In this document: in pieces, positions 8,384 to 17,315 of the stretch | Layout: each line of letters opens with the position of its first letter | How positions within the stretch are numbered: position 1 is the stretch's first letter | Assembly: GCA_013426805.1 (NCBI GenBank) | Contig: JACDZG010000019.1 | Location: 1 to 64,000 of the forward strand | Direction of reading: 5' to 3' | Origin: Chromatiaceae bacterium | GTDB lineage: Bacteria > Pseudomonadota > Gammaproteobacteria > Chromatiales > Chromatiaceae | DNA: 64,000 bases | Notes under the pieces: generated by a model | The model's input: the letters and a program-made list of their open reading frames with translations, nothing else | Database searches by the model: none | What the model was told of the DNA's origin: nothing | Program-made: the position numbers and the translations under genes

Positions 8384-8603
8384 GGCAACGACTCCGCGGG
8401 TGTGCGCCGGTAGTGAATCCACGACTGAGGATAACACGCGCGGAAAGGTGGTTGACAGCGGCCGGCGCACCGGCCGCCTCAGGCAGTGCAGGGCCGGAAC
8501 GGCGGCTTGCGACTCCGCCGCGAGGGGAGACTTTGCGTCGAGCGGTCACGCCTCCCGACTTGGGAGGTAAAATGTGCGGCAACAACCGAGTGGTGTTCAA
8601 TGA

Positions 8604-8975
8604 ATGACTATTCAGCCGATACGCAATGACGCGGACTTGCGCGCCGCGTTCGAACGGCTGGAGTCCATTTTCCAAGCAACTCCAGGGACGCCCGAGGCGG
8701 ATGAGATGGAGGTGCTCGCGACGTTGGTCGAGTCTTACGAGAACCGACATTACCCCATCGGCCCTGCCGACCCGGTGGATGCCATCAAATTCCGCATGGA
8801 TCAACAAGGTCTGGCGGCGAAAGACCTGGAGCCTTTCATTGGCTCGAGCGGACGCGTCTCGGAGGTGCTGAACCGCAAGCGCTCGCTCAGCCTGCGCATG
8901 GTGCAACGCCTGCACCATGGCCTCAAGATCCCATACGACAGCCTGCTGTCCAATGCGTCTGGTCGGGGTGAATAA
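8604..8975 (+). CDS. HigA-like helix-turn-helix antitoxin without visible toxin
   Basis: The product has 123 residues. The N-terminal part (DADLRAAFERLESIFQATPGTPEADEMEVL) and central YENRHYPIGPADPVDAIKFRMDQQGL are typical of the HigA/YgjM family. The HTH region is LAAKDLEPFIGSSGRVSEVLNRKRSLSL. HigA proteins are DNA-binding antitoxins normally encoded just after higB. The 220 bases upstream contain no HigB-like reading frame, so the toxin has been lost or the gene acts as a lone regulator. Confidence 0.8.
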   Translation: MTIQPIRNDADLRAAFERLESIFQATPGTPEADEMEVLATLVESYENRHYPIGPADPVDAIKFRMDQQGLAAKDLEPFIGSSGRVSEVLNRKRSLSLRMVQRLHHGLKIPYDSLLSNASGRGE

Positions 8976-9081
8976 CAGGACGACAGACAGTTCCGCGCCG
9001 GAGCCGAGACTCTGGTGAGCGCAGTCGTCGAGCTTGAGTGCAGACACGGCGTCAGTCACCAGCACCAGGACGCGGCGCCGC

Positions 9082-10857
9082 TCAATCAGCCAGCAGACCG
9101 AAGACCCAGCGGTCCCGCGGCGCATCGAAACCCCGAACGTAGAGTCGCCCCCGGTCACCGAGCCGCGCCAGCACGCGGCCATCGGCGCTGGCCCGCAAGG
9201 CGATGCCGTCCGGGTCGACCGCCACCGGCGCGCCCACCGCCGCCGCCACATCGGCGGTATAGACCTTGACCTCCAGCGGCGGGTCGTCGAGCAAACAGTA
9301 GAGCCGATTGCCTTGCAGACCCATCACGGTCCCGCGTCGGCGTGGCCGCTCGGCCGCGGGGAGCTCCAGGTCCGCCCGGAAGAGCGCATCGATGACGGCC
9401 CGGTTGAGATCCTTCACCAGCCGTGACTGGAGTTCCCGGGCGCGGTTGGCGCCGTCGATGACCCGTTGGCGCAGCGCACGGTCGTTGCTCGCACCGCTGG
9501 GCGCTGCTCCGGTCAGCTTCTCGATGGTTTCGTGGTGCAGGAAAATGCCCACGATCTCCCGCATGGGGGCGGTGAAGCGGCCGTAGACTTCGGCCCCCAC
9601 CCCCGCATGGGGCGCCGGCGCGGCCGAGTAGGTGGCGCGCAGGTTGGTGATCACCGCCTGCCGGTTCACGACCTGGGCCAGCCGCCCCGCGTCCCCGTCG
9701 GCCGGCAGTCCACGCAGATAGTCGGCCAGGCTCTGACCGGCTTGCCGCTGCCAGGTCCAGACCGCCGGGTCGAGCTGCCGCAGCGCCACCAGTCCGGCAA
9801 GACGCCGCTCCAACGCGGCCAGCGCCGCGGGCGGCGGAGCCGGGTGGACCCGGTAGATCGGCTTGATGGCATCGTCGGCGTTGTCACCCTCTAGGAGGAA
9901 GCGCGCGCCCTGCGTGTTGCAGAGCACGGAGACTTCTTCATTCCAGCGCTCCACGGGGTTCACCACCGGCCGCACCGGGACCAGTCCTCGGCCGCCCGCG
10001 GTCAGGGTCAGATCGACCTCATCGCGCCGATAGCGCACCACCCCCTCCCGGTCGCGCCGCCGCGCCAGGGTCTCGCCCAGGTCGCGAAAGGCGGCCAAGC
10101 TCGCGAGCAATGCAGGCGCTTCCGGACCGGCGCCGGCGTCTCCGGCAAGCATCAGCGCCACCTGTCCGAACGCCAGCTTGGCGCGGCTGCGGATGCGCGC
10201 CCGCACCCAGTCGCGCCGACTGACCTGGCCGTCGGCGTCGAGCTCCAGGACCATGACCAGCGCCCGCCGTGCAACCGCGGGGGCGAGCGAGACGATGTCT
10301 TCGGACAGCACCCTGGGGAGCATGGGGATCGTGAGCCCCGGCAGATAGACGCTCGATGCCCGCCGCAAGGCCTCCGCGAACAGGGCGCTGCCCAGGGGCG
10401 CGAACCATGCGGCATCCGCCAAGGCGTAATGGAGCCGAAAGCCCTTCACCAAGGCTTCGACGTGGAGCGCCTGGTCCAGGTCGCGGGTCGTGGGACCATC
10501 GATGGTGCAGAACGGCAGCCCCGTCAGGTCCGCGAGCAGCGGGTCGTCGATCCCTGGGCGCGCGCGCAGCGCGTCCGCGTCCGCCATGACCCTGGGCGGA
10601 AACACAGGATTCAGCCCGTGGCGAACGGCCAGCGTATAGACCGCGGCCAAGGCGCTGCCGGAGGTGGCGAGACGCTCGCGCACCCACGCACCCCGGGAGT
10701 CCGTCTCGGCAAGCACATAGTCGCCGTCACCGACCGCCTCGCCTACGGCCAGCGGCGACCGGCGCGCGGGGGTGGGGTCGAAGCAACGTTCCAACAGCGG
10801 TCGGCCCTCGACGTGGATGCCGAAGCCCAGAAACAATTCGCGGTCAGACTGGTCCAT
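9082..10857 (-). CDS. RNB-domain ribonuclease (RNase II/R family)
   Basis: The product has 591 residues from ATG 10857 (MDQSDRELFLGFGI); an upstream in-frame start at 10962 would add 35 atypical residues. The signature of the RNB catalytic core is present: PFCTIDGPTTRDLDQAL supplies the acidic metal ligands, followed by YALADAAWF, LPRVLSEDIVSLAP and, near the C-terminus, YGRFTAPMREIVG. This class degrades RNA 3' to 5'. It is shorter than RNase R, and cold-shock and S1 domains are not obvious; the last 100 residues look like a degenerate OB fold. No operon partner is evident. Confidence 0.88.
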   Translation of the reverse strand: MDQSDRELFLGFGIHVEGRPLLERCFDPTPARRSPLAVGEAVGDGDYVLAETDSRGAWVRERLATSGSALAAVYTLAVRHGLNPVFPPRVMADADALRARPGIDDPLLADLTGLPFCTIDGPTTRDLDQALHVEALVKGFRLHYALADAAWFAPLGSALFAEALRRASSVYLPGLTIPMLPRVLSEDIVSLAPAVARRALVMVLELDADGQVSRRDWVRARIRSRAKLAFGQVALMLAGDAGAGPEAPALLASLAAFRDLGETLARRRDREGVVRYRRDEVDLTLTAGGRGLVPVRPVVNPVERWNEEVSVLCNTQGARFLLEGDNADDAIKPIYRVHPAPPPAALAALERRLAGLVALRQLDPAVWTWQRQAGQSLADYLRGLPADGDAGRLAQVVNRQAVITNLRATYSAAPAPHAGVGAEVYGRFTAPMREIVGIFLHHETIEKLTGAAPSGASNDRALRQRVIDGANRARELQSRLVKDLNRAVIDALFRADLELPAAERPRRRGTVMGLQGNRLYCLLDDPPLEVKVYTADVAAAVGAPVAVDPDGIALRASADGRVLARLGDRGRLYVRGFDAPRDRWVFGLLAD

Positions 10858-10972
10858 GGCTACCTCGGCGTCGCCCTCGGGGCGCTTGCGTATTGGACAA
10901 AACCGTCGCAGGAGCAGCGCTACGTCACATCGTTGACTGACCGCGCTTGGCCGACCCTTCATGCCGCTGCCA

Positions 10973-11506
10973 TCATTCGGCCAGCGTCAGCGTCACGTGG
11001 ATGACATCGTCGCGGCGCTCCACCGTCATGGGCAGTCCGCAGCGGGAAAAGACAGCGAGCATCGCGCCGTTACGCTGCAACACATCCGCTTCCAGCCGTG
11101 CTAGCCCACGCTCGCCGGCAATCCGGATCAGGTGTCGCAGGAGACGGCTGGCGAGACCCTGACCTTGGTACTGTTCCTCGACGGTGAAGGCGATTTCGCC
11201 GCTGCGCACACCGTCCGACTCGAACACATCGTAGCGGGCACCACCGATGATGGTCTCCCCTTCCCCCTGCCCGACGGTCACGACCAACACGACGTCCCGC
11301 TCGAAGTCCACTTCGGTGGCACGCCGGAGATCCTCGTCAGTCAACGCGTTCTTATGCGCAAAAAACCGCGTGTAAATGGATTCGGGCTCCAACTCCCGGA
11401 ACGCCGCCAGGAGTCTGGGCTTGTCATCCGGGCGAATGGCCCTGACCGTCACCGCCGTGCCATCTTTCAGATGCTCGGCGGTGGCGAAGTTGCGAAGGTC
11501 CAGCAC
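10973..11506 (-). CDS. GNAT-family N-acetyltransferase
   Basis: The product has 177 residues. The N-terminal GTAVTVRAIRPDDKPRLLAAFREL and the acetyl-CoA binding loop EEQYQGQGLASRLLRHLIRIA (about 110-130) define a GNAT domain. The arrangement (RAIRPDDKP...ESIYTRFF) resembles the C-terminal acetyltransferase domain of the protein acetylase Pat, here as a stand-alone enzyme without the CoA-ligase part. The substrate is unknown. It ends 115 bases upstream of the RNase start on the same strand. Confidence 0.85.
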   Translation of the reverse strand: MLDLRNFATAEHLKDGTAVTVRAIRPDDKPRLLAAFRELEPESIYTRFFAHKNALTDEDLRRATEVDFERDVVLVVTVGQGEGETIIGGARYDVFESDGVRSGEIAFTVEEQYQGQGLASRLLRHLIRIAGERGLARLEADVLQRNGAMLAVFSRCGLPMTVERRDDVIHVTLTLAE

Positions 11507-12062
11507 GTCGGCGCCCCCAATTCAATCGTTGTTGCTTTCCACCAGATTATCACTTGTCGAAGCTCGCCGTACCGATGCCCTCAGCCCGACGCCCCCCAGC
11601 GGGCTGCGCTCGCCACACTCGATCACGGACTGCCATTGCGCGCGGGTAGGGTGCCGGCGACGCGGGATCGACCGGCAGACCGAACAACTGGTTGGCCAAT
11701 CCGTGGTGGTCTCGCCGACCAGCAGATTGATGTGCGTGCTTGACACCGGCTCGACGCGTTGCTTGAAGATCATGGTATGTGCGCAGACGCACAGACGGGT
11801 TCCTCACGGATTTCCAGCATCCGCGATGTGCGGGCAACCTCGCCCCCCCGCTCAGCATGTCCTATGCGGTTTATGTCAAGATCGTGTTTGCGCGGCACTG
11901 GTCCGGCTAAGACGATTTCCGAAGAATTTCATACCACGCGAGATCTACCTCCGGTAACTCGGGCGACGCGACCGGAGGCCGACGCTTTAGCGGGCGGCGG
12001 TGCCGCGTCCGGCTGAAGCCTCGACCTCCGGTCTGTTGTGCGTGTGCATTTTCATCCGGCGA
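11507..12062. other. 556-base intergenic segment without supportable gene
   Basis: Short open frames occur (for example 11522-11773, minus), but their translations look like random GC-rich sequence and no ribosome-binding site supports them. The segment separates two minus-strand genes. No palindrome of the families found elsewhere was noticed here. Confidence 0.4.
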
Positions 12063-13019
12063 TCAAGGCCCGAATCGCTCGGGATCGGTCAACACCCAGG
12101 TCCGGACACGGGGCACCGTGAGTCCCGTGTCCTCGGCGAAGATCCGCTCCGTTTCGGCCAGCGCTCCGTCGTCGAACATGCCGGTCGCATTCAGGCCATC
12201 GGACGCCCACAGGCGGGCAAAGACGGCCGCTGCAATCGGCGGTGAGAGCCCATAGAACTCGACCAGCTTGGCTATCGTGTCGTCTGGGTGCGCGCGCAGA
12301 TCCCGGAGCGCGCGCTGATAGATCGTGATGAACGCCGCGAGGGAGGCTCGGTGGCTGCGACTGCCGAGCCACGATCGATTGAGATTGGCCACCACCCCCT
12401 GATACCGCGGGACGACCGCATTCCCGCTCAAGGCGGCAATGCGGGTGACGCCGGGCCGGTAAGAAAACGGCGGGTTCAAGAGCGTCGCGTCGAGTTCCTG
12501 TGCCCGTAGTTTTTCATAGCGCAGGTCAGTCGCACCGGCCATGATCCACACGAGTTGGCGATACGCGTCAGCGTTCGACAAACGATCACGCAGGTATCGG
12601 CGCAGCGCCCGCGCATAACCCGTATCGGTATCAATGCCCACGCGGTTCTTGTTGGCGGCCAGATCGAGGGTGCCGCACAGGTCCAGCAGGCCGCCATGAA
12701 TGGGCATAAAGGCCGCGATCTCACCGTACTGCTCCTGAAGCGCCATGGACAAGGTATCGTCGTAGGACATGAACACGATGTCCGCTTGCTGCCTTCTCAA
12801 GCGGGTATGGGCTTCGTCGGCGTTCTTGACGTAGGTGATCTGGAGGGCGACGGCATAATCCTTGCGGACCGTCTCGAGTAGGAAGGCCGAAATGTCCCGA
12901 AACGCGGCGATCTGCAAGGGTGGCGTGGCTGGATCAGCGGCACAGCGCTGGCCGCGCAGCAACACCGAAAGAAGCAACACGCCGAGCAACTCCCAGACAA
13001 CGAGCGAGCGATTGAACAT
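12063..13019 (-). CDS. Periplasmic solute-binding protein of ABC-transporter type (SsuA/PhnD-like)
   Basis: The product has 318 residues from ATG 13019, giving a signal peptide (MFNRSLVVWELLGVLLLSVLLRG) with processing near the CAADPA segment. The domain then reads as a type-2 periplasmic-binding protein: ITYVKNADEAHTRLRRQQADIVFMSYDD is a typical first lobe, and ATLLNPPFSYRPGVTRI and the C-terminal PDDTIAKLVEFYGLSP helix fit the SsuA/NMT1 group. No permease or ATPase gene lies beside it, so it is either an orphan binding protein or a periplasmic sensor subunit. The ligand cannot be told. Confidence 0.7.
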   Translation of the reverse strand: MFNRSLVVWELLGVLLLSVLLRGQRCAADPATPPLQIAAFRDISAFLLETVRKDYAVALQITYVKNADEAHTRLRRQQADIVFMSYDDTLSMALQEQYGEIAAFMPIHGGLLDLCGTLDLAANKNRVGIDTDTGYARALRRYLRDRLSNADAYRQLVWIMAGATDLRYEKLRAQELDATLLNPPFSYRPGVTRIAALSGNAVVPRYQGVVANLNRSWLGSRSHRASLAAFITIYQRALRDLRAHPDDTIAKLVEFYGLSPPIAAAVFARLWASDGLNATGMFDDGALAETERIFAEDTGLTVPRVRTWVLTDPERFGP

Positions 13020-13163
13020 CGTTGGTGTGTCCGATGGTGGCAATACCGGTGTCGGCGAGTCTAATGAAATCGGCGCGCTGCCGATAGACCGACCCTCGCC
13101 CGAATCAGGGTTTTTCGGCGACTGTCGACCGCTTCACCAAGGCATCGCACGCTTGTGACACCG

Positions 13164-13206
13164 CTCCGCGGTGTCATGCCTGCCTGAGGCGCTCTGCGCC
13201 GAGTGG
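13164..13206. repeat. Direct repeat copy 1 bordering the ATPase/PIN module
   Basis: These 43 bases match 16587-16629 in the same orientation with three mismatches. Immediately to the left, 13141-13166 matches about 16205-16230 with one mismatch. The left border therefore looks like a contiguous copy of sequence that is split by about 356 bases on the right side of the module. Confidence 0.8.
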
Positions 13207-13758
13207 TCAAGTCCCAAGCATTCGCGCCGGTTCATGGGGTGCCCCGGCCGCGAGCCACTCCAGCGGGTGCTCGCTCTCCATGGTCGGATTGACCCATACC
13301 ACGTCGCGCAAGACGGCCAGCGTCGGCGAGCACGCACGGAAGTGGTTGCGAACCTTTTCATCGTGAGCAGCAACCGAAGCGTTACCCGCAGCCGCGGATG
13401 CCTCGATCAAATGGGAATCCTTCAGCATCGCCGCACTCCAGGCATCCGCCGTCTCGGTATCGTTGTTCGCTCGGTGCTTGGCACAAGCAACCAAACCCCG
13501 TCGAAGCAGTGGGTCGCCAATGGATTGCAGTCGCGTCACCCGCCTTCCCGCGTACATTGAGGTAAGCCATTGCCGCGCGAAGCGAGACCGATGTGCCTTC
13601 CACTCGGCATGAAGTTCGCTGCCGAACACAAGCGTCAGCGATCCCGCGCGGAGCGCTTCAAGGAATGCGCGGCACGCGCGAGAGGTGGGGTGCTCCGTTG
13701 CTCCTGCTGCTTGCGCGATGGATGCGTCCACAACAATCGAATTACACTTCGAAGTCAT
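13207..13758 (-). CDS. PIN-like nuclease, partner of the adjacent DUF3696-type ATPase
   Basis: The product has 183 residues. The start SIVVDASIAQAAG places an aspartate as in the first PIN strand. The middle DTETADAWSAAMLKDSHLIEAS and the later VAAHDEKVRNHF supply further acidic positions in the order expected for PIN-like folds, although the protein is longer than VapC and lacks a clean PIN signature. Its start overlaps the stop of the upstream ATPase by four bases, so the two are probably co-translated. The likely role is an RNA- or DNA-cleaving effector controlled by the ATPase. Confidence 0.6.
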   Translation of the reverse strand: MTSKCNSIVVDASIAQAAGATEHPTSRACRAFLEALRAGSLTLVFGSELHAEWKAHRSRFARQWLTSMYAGRRVTRLQSIGDPLLRRGLVACAKHRANNDTETADAWSAAMLKDSHLIEASAAAGNASVAAHDEKVRNHFRACSPTLAVLRDVVWVNPTMESEHPLEWLAAGAPHEPARMLGT

Positions 13759-15047
13759 CGTGCGCTCCGCGCCTCGACAGCATCAAGGTAGGCACCTTCG
13801 ACGTCCAGCGCTACATCGTCGAAGTCCGTTGGCCACTCGCCAAAAGCGCCGTCAGCGTCCAGTGCGGCCCGACTCACCGCAGAAACGCCGGTTTCCGGAT
13901 CGCGCGCGAACCAATTAAGGCTCACGTCATGCTCACTGATCTCGCCGAGAGCGACCGCCGTTTGAATGCTGCGCAGCAAGATCCCGCTATGCGTTTCGAC
14001 GACGACCCGCACGCCGCGCCTTGCCGCCGCCACGAGCGTTGAGGCCATCGCGGCCTGCGCCCGTGGATGCAAATGTAACTCGGGCTGCTCAATATAGACC
14101 AGACGGCCGGCGTCGGCAACGTGGAGCGCTACCAGCACCGACAGGCTTTGGGATACGCCGAAACCGACATCCGCGATGTCCACAAGATCCTGATTGGTCG
14201 AGCGGCGGTCTGCGGGAAGGCGTCCTACGCGGAGTTGAACCTGAGTGTCGTTAACCGGCTCGGCGCTAATGTAGGGCGCCAAGCCAAGCGTTTGCAGGTC
14301 CTGAACCAGTGCCCAAAAACGCGACTCATCCAAACGTTGCCAATGCCGGATCAGGCTGGCCACATAGGGCTCGAAAGTGCCGGGAAAGTGGCGCATGACT
14401 TCCGTCGTTTGGTAAGCGCGCTCAGGATTGCCGCGCAGACCGGGGACGTGGATGATGTCCTGAAGGTTCGGGATCAGTGGTGCAGCCGGCTCTAAGACCC
14501 TGCGGTCACTCGCTCTCACCAGGGCCAGATAGGTCAACATTGGATCGCTCGAAGACAATTCAAGAAATGCAAAACTGCGTCGGGTGCTGATCTCCGGAAT
14601 TGCGGAATCGCTATCGTCAACCCGATAATCCACCAGGATGCTGCGCAACGCGGCCCAGAGTTCAGACTTATCACTCGACGGCGTGATCGTTGCCATTGGC
14701 TCGCCGCGCGAGCGTCGAAATGACATGGCCTTGATATCAAACTTGCGGTCGTCCCGGCGTCCATAGACCATGCGAATCGCTGTGCCTTGGACGCTATCCA
14801 CCTCAATCTCGAATTGGTCGCGGCCTTCAGATAGGAACTGCTCTGCCGACGTGAAGTGAACGCAAGGTCCATTCAACAGCAATGCTCCCGGATCGAACGG
14901 CGCTTCCAGCGTTTGTTTCCACAAGAGAAGGGGCTGCATAATGCTCGATTTGCCGGCGCTGTTGGCTCCCGCCAATAGCGTGAGCGGTGCAACCTCAATC
15001 TGCTGCTCGGTGTCGATGGACTTGAAGCCCTTAACAGCGATGCGCAT
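13755..15047 (-). CDS. AAA family ATPase of the DUF3696/OLD-like ABC-ATPase type
   Basis: The product has 430 residues from ATG 15047 (MRIAVKGFKSIDTEQ). Walker A is LLAGANSAGKSS (about residue 24-35). The ABC-type Walker B/D-loop is LVYIEQPELHLHPRAQAAM, followed by VVVETHSGILL. The C-terminus (LDADGAFGEWPTDFDDVALDVEGAYLDA) matches the DUF3696 tail. Such SMC/OLD-like ATPases pair with nuclease effectors in anti-phage systems. Here the partner is the downstream PIN-like gene, joined by an ATGA overlap. The sensing function and target are inferred, not shown. Confidence 0.85.
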   Translation of the reverse strand: MRIAVKGFKSIDTEQQIEVAPLTLLAGANSAGKSSIMQPLLLWKQTLEAPFDPGALLLNGPCVHFTSAEQFLSEGRDQFEIEVDSVQGTAIRMVYGRRDDRKFDIKAMSFRRSRGEPMATITPSSDKSELWAALRSILVDYRVDDSDSAIPEISTRRSFAFLELSSSDPMLTYLALVRASDRRVLEPAAPLIPNLQDIIHVPGLRGNPERAYQTTEVMRHFPGTFEPYVASLIRHWQRLDESRFWALVQDLQTLGLAPYISAEPVNDTQVQLRVGRLPADRRSTNQDLVDIADVGFGVSQSLSVLVALHVADAGRLVYIEQPELHLHPRAQAAMASTLVAAARRGVRVVVETHSGILLRSIQTAVALGEISEHDVSLNWFARDPETGVSAVSRAALDADGAFGEWPTDFDDVALDVEGAYLDAVEARSAR

Positions 15048-15143
15048 GATACCCGACTCGGGAGGGGGTACGCGGAGAGGGCGATCAGGCATGAATGTCT
15101 ACCAATAATTCGAGGGGGTAGAAGGGTTGGGATCGAGTATTGA

Positions 15144-15326
15144 TCAGTCGCTGGAGCGGCGGCTTCCGGCCCCATTGCTGTTACGGAGCAATTCCAGGTT
15201 CATGGGTCGCTTCCGACCCGAGAATTTCATCCGACCCGCGTATCTGAGCACGCCGAGATGGTTTGACTGACGCATTGCCGCAGCCCAAGTTCGCACCATG
15301 GCCTGAATCCGTTTAGCGATGCTCAT
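15144..15326 (-). CDS. Possible small basic protein between the ATPase and HerA remnant
   Basis: An open frame of 60 codons starts with ATG at 15326 preceded by a weak GAAGAA. It is rich in Arg and Ser, shows no recognisable domain, and lies 20 bases after the HerA-like pseudogene on the same strand. It may be a non-coding remnant. Confidence 0.25.
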   Translation of the reverse strand: MSIAKRIQAMVRTWAAAMRQSNHLGVLRYAGRMKFSGRKRPMNLELLRNSNGAGSRRSSD

Positions 15327-15346
15327 TTCTTCGATCGTCCTGGCCG

Positions 15347-16209
15347 TTATGTCCCCTCCGCCGGATCTGCCCCTTGATCCTGCGCTTGGTACTGCCCCAG
15401 TGCCACGCGGATCGGCGCCCGCAGCCCTTCCCCGTAATACATCGCTTGATACTTTGGCATCTGCTTGATGCGGTCGGTATAAAGCCCGACCTTGTCCGCG
15501 CCGGCGAAGCTCTTGGCCATCAGCTTGGCGTCGGGCTCATTCAGACGCAGGGCCAGGTAATTGGCGACCGCGGTGAATAGCGAGGGGTCAAAATCCTTGG
15601 CCTCCTGAGACGCGATCACGAAAGCGATGCCGTACTTGCGGCACTCCTTGACCATGGTCGGAATCAGCTTGAGGCACGCGGCGCGGTGGGCCTCGTCGAA
15701 GATCACCGCGTGGGTGATACGCCCCTGGGTACCGCGGCGGAACATCCCCTGATACAGATTGTGGAGGACGAAGGTCGCGAAGCCGCGCTGCAAGTGCTCG
15801 TTCTGCGTGCCGTGGATCGCGATCAGGGAGAGTCGCTTCTGATCCAGCAGGGTCGGCGCCCCACTGCCGACATAGAATAACCCTTAGTCGTCCAGTTCGT
15901 CCAACCGAGTGAGCAACCCCTTATCAGGCTTATCCTCGGTGCGCAGTCGGTCCAGGAAGGTGTGGAAATGTCCTCGTGATAGGAGAAAACGATGGGCGTC
16001 ACCCCCTGCTCCTCAAACTGAAGACAGATGTTGATCAGGCTGGTGGTCTTGCCCATCCCGGGTTGACCCAGGATCATAAGATGCGGATTGGCCAGGATGT
16101 TGGCACGCCAGATCACCGGTTCGCCGCCCGACTCCCGGTGGCCAAGCAACACCGTCGCCTCGCCCGCCGCCGTCGCCGAGCGGCTTGCGGCGGCATCGAC
16201 AAGAGGCAT
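15347..16209 (-). pseudogene. HerA/DUF87-like ATPase, disrupted
   Basis: The N-terminal part starts at 16209 and carries Walker A (LMILGQPGMGKTTSLINICLQF). After the HEDIST segment (about 15980) a single-base frameshift moves the frame to FLDRLRTEDKPDKGLL...LDELDD, which meets an in-frame TAA (about 15887). The same frame then continues GLFYVGSGAPTLLDQKRLSLIAIHG into a long C-terminal part with Walker B (THAVIFDEAHRAACL) and FVIASQEAKDFDP. At about 290 codons in total the gene is also shorter than usual, suggesting internal deletion. HerA-like ATPases serve DNA-translocating defence or conjugation complexes; this copy is probably dead. Confidence 0.8.
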
Positions 16210-16485
16210 CGCACGCTCGTGACACCGCTCTGAGATTGTGAAAGTCTTCGCTCCGAACCCGAAAACATCGCAATGCCGTAGGTTGCCGTGAAAGTCCGGC
16301 TGGCTGTGGCGCAAACTCAACCCTCGCCGTCTCAAAGAGACACGATGCGGATACGAAGCCTGCTAAGCATCCGGCGGTCGGCCAAGCACTACCCCCGTGG
16401 GTGCCTATAGCGTCGCGCCTTGGGCTCGGCACCAGCAAGGATAGCTGGACTTTCATGGGCGGGGGCGAGCGCCCCGATCATGACC

Positions 16486-16562
16486 GTTGGGGTGAGGAAC
16501 GAACCCCAATATTTCAGCGCCTTACGTTTGGCTGCTCGTTGGGCTTCGTTCCTCAGCCGAAC
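16486..16562. repeat. Imperfect palindrome of the GGTGAGGAACGAACC family
   Basis: The left arm 16486-16509 and right arm 16538-16562 are inverted copies with a few mismatches. The core GTGAGGAACGAACC is shared with the perfect palindrome embedded in the FGE gene at 1583-1652. Confidence 0.7.
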
Positions 16563-16586
16563 CTACAAGGAATACTTGCCCAAACT

Positions 16587-16629
16587 CTCCGCGGTGTCAC
16601 GCCTTTCTGAGGCGCTCTGCGCCGAGTGG
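16587..16629. repeat. Direct repeat copy 2 bordering the ATPase/PIN module
   Basis: This is the partner of 13164-13206, with 40 of 43 bases identical in the same orientation. It lies inside a repeat-rich gene-free stretch. Confidence 0.8.
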
Positions 16630-16688
16630 CCGTGCTCAGTTGGGGCCTTAGTCATACACCCGGCCACCGCGCGATCGGCACGGTCGTC

Positions 16689-16746
16689 GGTCCGCACAGC
16701 GGACCCTACAGGTCACGGTGTTACCGTAGGGTCCGCTGTGCGGACC
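16689..16746. repeat. Perfect 21-bp palindrome of the TAGGGTCCGCTG family
   Basis: Arms 16689-16709 and 16726-16746 are perfect inverted repeats with a 16-base loop. The arm sequence is that of the element inside the FGE gene at 2476-2546, but with the arms arranged in the opposite order relative to the loop. Confidence 0.85.
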
Positions 16747-17030
16747 GTCCGCGGCCGGCCGGAACGATGATCAAGGCCTCGTCTTCTCCAGGGCCGAAGT
16801 CCGGGTGCCGAAGATCTGGCTCCAGCGCCGCACCTTATTCAATGTCGCGCACAGCATTGAGGAGGACCGCTGGTTTACCCTCGGTGAGACAACCCGCTGC
16901 GGACTCCTAGCTGGGTCTCACAGGTATGTCAACGAACCTGGGAAAAGCGTCTTGGTCCGCATCCTCTCAGCCGGAGAAGCCACACGTAGCGAGCGCCAAC
17001 AGTGCCGGAACGCGCCACAATAGGTCCGCC

Positions 17031-17261
17031 ATGTCAAACCAGCTAGACAACAACAACGAGATGCCCGCAGAGTTCGACTTCTCCGGGACGCAACGGGGTA
17101 GATTTTTCCGCGAGGGTACTGTGCTTAGACTTCCGGTATACTTGGATGGCGAGATCCAGATCTACCTGGCCGCTCGCGCGGATGCCAAGGAAATTTCGTT
17201 TGATCGTTTGGTCAATGATCTTCTCAAAAAGGATATCGAGCTGACTGAGGCGTTAAGATAG
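17031..17261 (+). CDS. CopG/BrnA-like antitoxin, orphan
   Basis: The product has 76 residues from ATG 17031. The pattern EFDFSGTQRGRFFREGTVLRLPVYLDGEIQ followed by LAARADAKEISFDRLVNDLLKKDIELTEAL is the ribbon-helix-helix-like family often annotated as CopG or BrnA-type antitoxin. The usual toxin partner is absent; the next gene, 54 bases downstream, encodes a nuclease-fold protein instead. Lower GC than the flanking genes suggests acquisition. Confidence 0.7.
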   Translation: MSNQLDNNNEMPAEFDFSGTQRGRFFREGTVLRLPVYLDGEIQIYLAARADAKEISFDRLVNDLLKKDIELTEALR

Positions 17262-17315
17262 CTTGCAGGGCGCGATACCTCTGCGCTTTGTTCCACTTGG
17301 GGACCTGCTGCAGAA

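Larger units (their letters stand above)
16210..17030. other. Gene-free segment with nested repeats
   Basis: No convincing gene is seen in 821 bases. It contains two palindromic elements (16486-16562 and 16689-16746), one copy of the 43-bp direct repeat (16587-16629), and a CCGGAACGATGATCAAGG-like motif near 16757 that recurs at 142 and 31479. It looks like a landing zone for small repeat elements at the right border of the ATPase/PIN/HerA module. Confidence 0.6.

Noticed and set aside
11522-11773. 83-codon minus-strand frame in the gap after the GNAT gene
   Set aside because: No supporting motif or ribosome-binding site; composition looks random.
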